Positions 63,194 to 64,000 of a stretch of 64,000 nucleotides of DNA are shown here, in pieces (the first letter of the stretch is position 1; each line of letters starts with the position of its first letter). The notes below the pieces were generated by a model. The model had not been told where the DNA came from. It did no database searches and saw nothing but the letters and a program-made list of their open reading frames with translations. Made by a program: the position numbers and the translations under genes. Source of the stretch: Thermoplasmata archaeon. GTDB taxonomy: Archaea; Thermoplasmatota; Thermoplasmata; Thermoplasmatales; Thermoplasmataceae. The stretch is taken from contig JAJZXB010000001.1 of assembly GCA_021846395.1 (NCBI GenBank), positions 124,001 to 188,000 on the forward strand, read 5' to 3'.

Positions 63194-64000
63194 ATGATTA
63201 AAATCGGGTTTGTTGTTCCATCAAGCATTGAATACATCGGTGGAATGGAAAAAACAATTAAAAGATATCTGTCATATGATTCTGATAAGGTTCAAAAAAC
63301 ACTCATTCAATTTGAAAATAAGGGCACTTATGAAAATACAATTGTTTTAAAATCCGTTTACTCAAAATTAAATATAGGAACTTCTGGATTTTTAAACTTT
63401 GCCGTTAGAATACTTGCACCTTTTATACTTAGTATTGATATTCTGATGAACATTAAAAAACTGAAGTTTATAAAAGAAAATATTGATATGATATACCTGG
63501 CAAATAATGATTTTTATTTCCTCTTCAAAAAACATAAAAATATAATATGGAGTGAACATGGAAATCTTTTTCATAATTACACTGGAGTTAATTATTTAAA
63601 TAGAATCATTTACAAAATGGTGGAAAAGAATATTCTTTTTAAAAATATAAAAACTGTGCATTTACTTAATTGCTATAATAAAAAATTCATTCCGGACAGG
63701 ATAAAAACATTCTGTGTGCCAAATGGAATCGATTCAGATAAATTCATTCCAAAAATGAATAAAAATTCTGTAGCTAAATGCTTGTTTGTCGGAAGACTCG
63801 AAAAATCAAAGGGAATACAAGCTATTATAAATGCATTCAATATGCTTGATAAGAGATATGACCTTTCAGTTGTTGGAAAAGGTCCATTATCCGAGCCTGT
63901 GAAAAAAAATACTGGTGATAGGTTGCATTATTATGGGTACATTGACGATTCTAAATTGATTGATTTATATGGCAGTTCTGACGTCTTTATTTTTCCATCA
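63194..64000 (+). CDS. glycosyltransferase family 4 (3' end beyond window)
   Basis: ATG 63194 opens a frame that runs to the window edge (269 codons seen). The start IKIGFVVPSSIEYIGGMEKT has the Gly-rich acceptor loop; IWSEHGNLFHNY and CVPNGIDSDKFIPK mark the linker, and CLFVGRLEKSKGIQ, LSVVGKGPLSEPV and LHYYGYIDDSKLIDLYG belong to the donor domain of GT4. The final E-x7-E motif would lie past the right edge. Expected length is about 330-360 residues, so roughly three-quarters is here. Confidence 0.88.
   Translation, partial: MIKIGFVVPSSIEYIGGMEKTIKRYLSYDSDKVQKTLIQFENKGTYENTIVLKSVYSKLNIGTSGFLNFAVRILAPFILSIDILMNIKKLKFIKENIDMIYLANNDFYFLFKKHKNIIWSEHGNLFHNYTGVNYLNRIIYKMVEKNILFKNIKTVHLLNCYNKKFIPDRIKTFCVPNGIDSDKFIPKMNKNSVAKCLFVGRLEKSKGIQAIINAFNMLDKRYDLSVVGKGPLSEPVKKNTGDRLHYYGYIDDSKLIDLYGSSDVFIFPS

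Noticed and set aside
1-64000. CRISPR array
   Set aside because: No series of regularly spaced identical repeats was seen; only short A/T-rich repeats occur.

Overview
This window looks like the chromosome of an acidophilic, cell-wall-less archaeon of the order Thermoplasmatales (Picrophilus, Ferroplasma or Acidiplasma type). The evidence is low G+C DNA with archaeal TATA boxes close to start codons (many mRNAs look leaderless), a thermopsin-type acid protease, Sulfolobus/Thermoplasma-type glucose dehydrogenase and KDG aldolase of the non-phosphorylative Entner-Doudoroff pathway, an archaeal HTH-10 (Bat-like) regulator, PdxS, and DUF2079 membrane proteins. The genus is an inference from gene content; no rRNA gene is present to settle it.

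Layout. 1-3250: a class III aminotransferase (cut by the left edge) coupled to a dipeptide-epimerase-like enolase-superfamily protein, facing a broken diaminopimelate-decarboxylase-like gene. 3400-3590: an intergenic stretch with TATA box, nested hairpin and T-run, a candidate small RNA. 3664-7080: enoyl-CoA hydratase, peroxiredoxin, acyl-CoA synthetase, cupin. 7158-12736: one tightly overlapping histidine operon on the minus strand, hisZ-hisG-hisD-hisB-hisH-hisA-hisF-hisIE. 13101-18716: an unknown gene, KDG aldolase, a MobA-like nucleotidyltransferase, a nitrilase-family hydrolase, a broken UbiA/MenA-like prenyltransferase, a frameshifted PNPOx-like flavoprotein and pdxS. 19095-23651: MFS transporter, frameshifted DNA methyltransferase, S9 peptidase. 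23825-33000: housekeeping metabolism (M20 amidohydrolase, purC, GHMP kinase, inorganic pyrophosphatase, folD, glucose dehydrogenase, AhpD-like protein, a THUMP-like methyltransferase, ribA), interrupted by a solitary IS605-type right end. 33117-40399: PadR regulator with an MFS exporter, tRNA-Arg(UCG), TPR protein, DUF998 protein, MoeA with a C-terminal binding-protein-like domain, PdxA.

40402-46600 is an accessory island: a three-gene operon ending in a HEPN-type protein, a complete IS3-type element with inverted repeats, a decayed second IS3-type transposase, a truncated PIN-domain gene behind an unknown gene, and a TnpB element with an apparent omega-RNA 3' end. 46654-51615 looks like a small amino-acid-use cluster: D-threonine-aldolase-like PLP enzyme, HTH-10 regulator, APC permease, short-chain dehydrogenase and RidA. 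51774 to the right edge is a cell-surface region: a two-domain glycosyltransferase, two DUF2079 multi-membrane proteins, a flippase, a small winged-helix protein, a thermopsin, an HtpX-like protease, and two more glycosyltransferases, the last cut by the right edge.

An unusual number of genes are broken by frameshifts or stops (decarboxylase, prenyltransferase, PNPOx-like, methyltransferase, MFS fragment, IS3 remnant, PIN). Some lesions lie in A/T runs and might be sequence errors, but the in-frame stop in the prenyltransferase and the truncated genes argue for real decay. The best candidates for something new are the HEPN-containing operon (40402-41974) and the structured RNA candidate at about 3408-3590.
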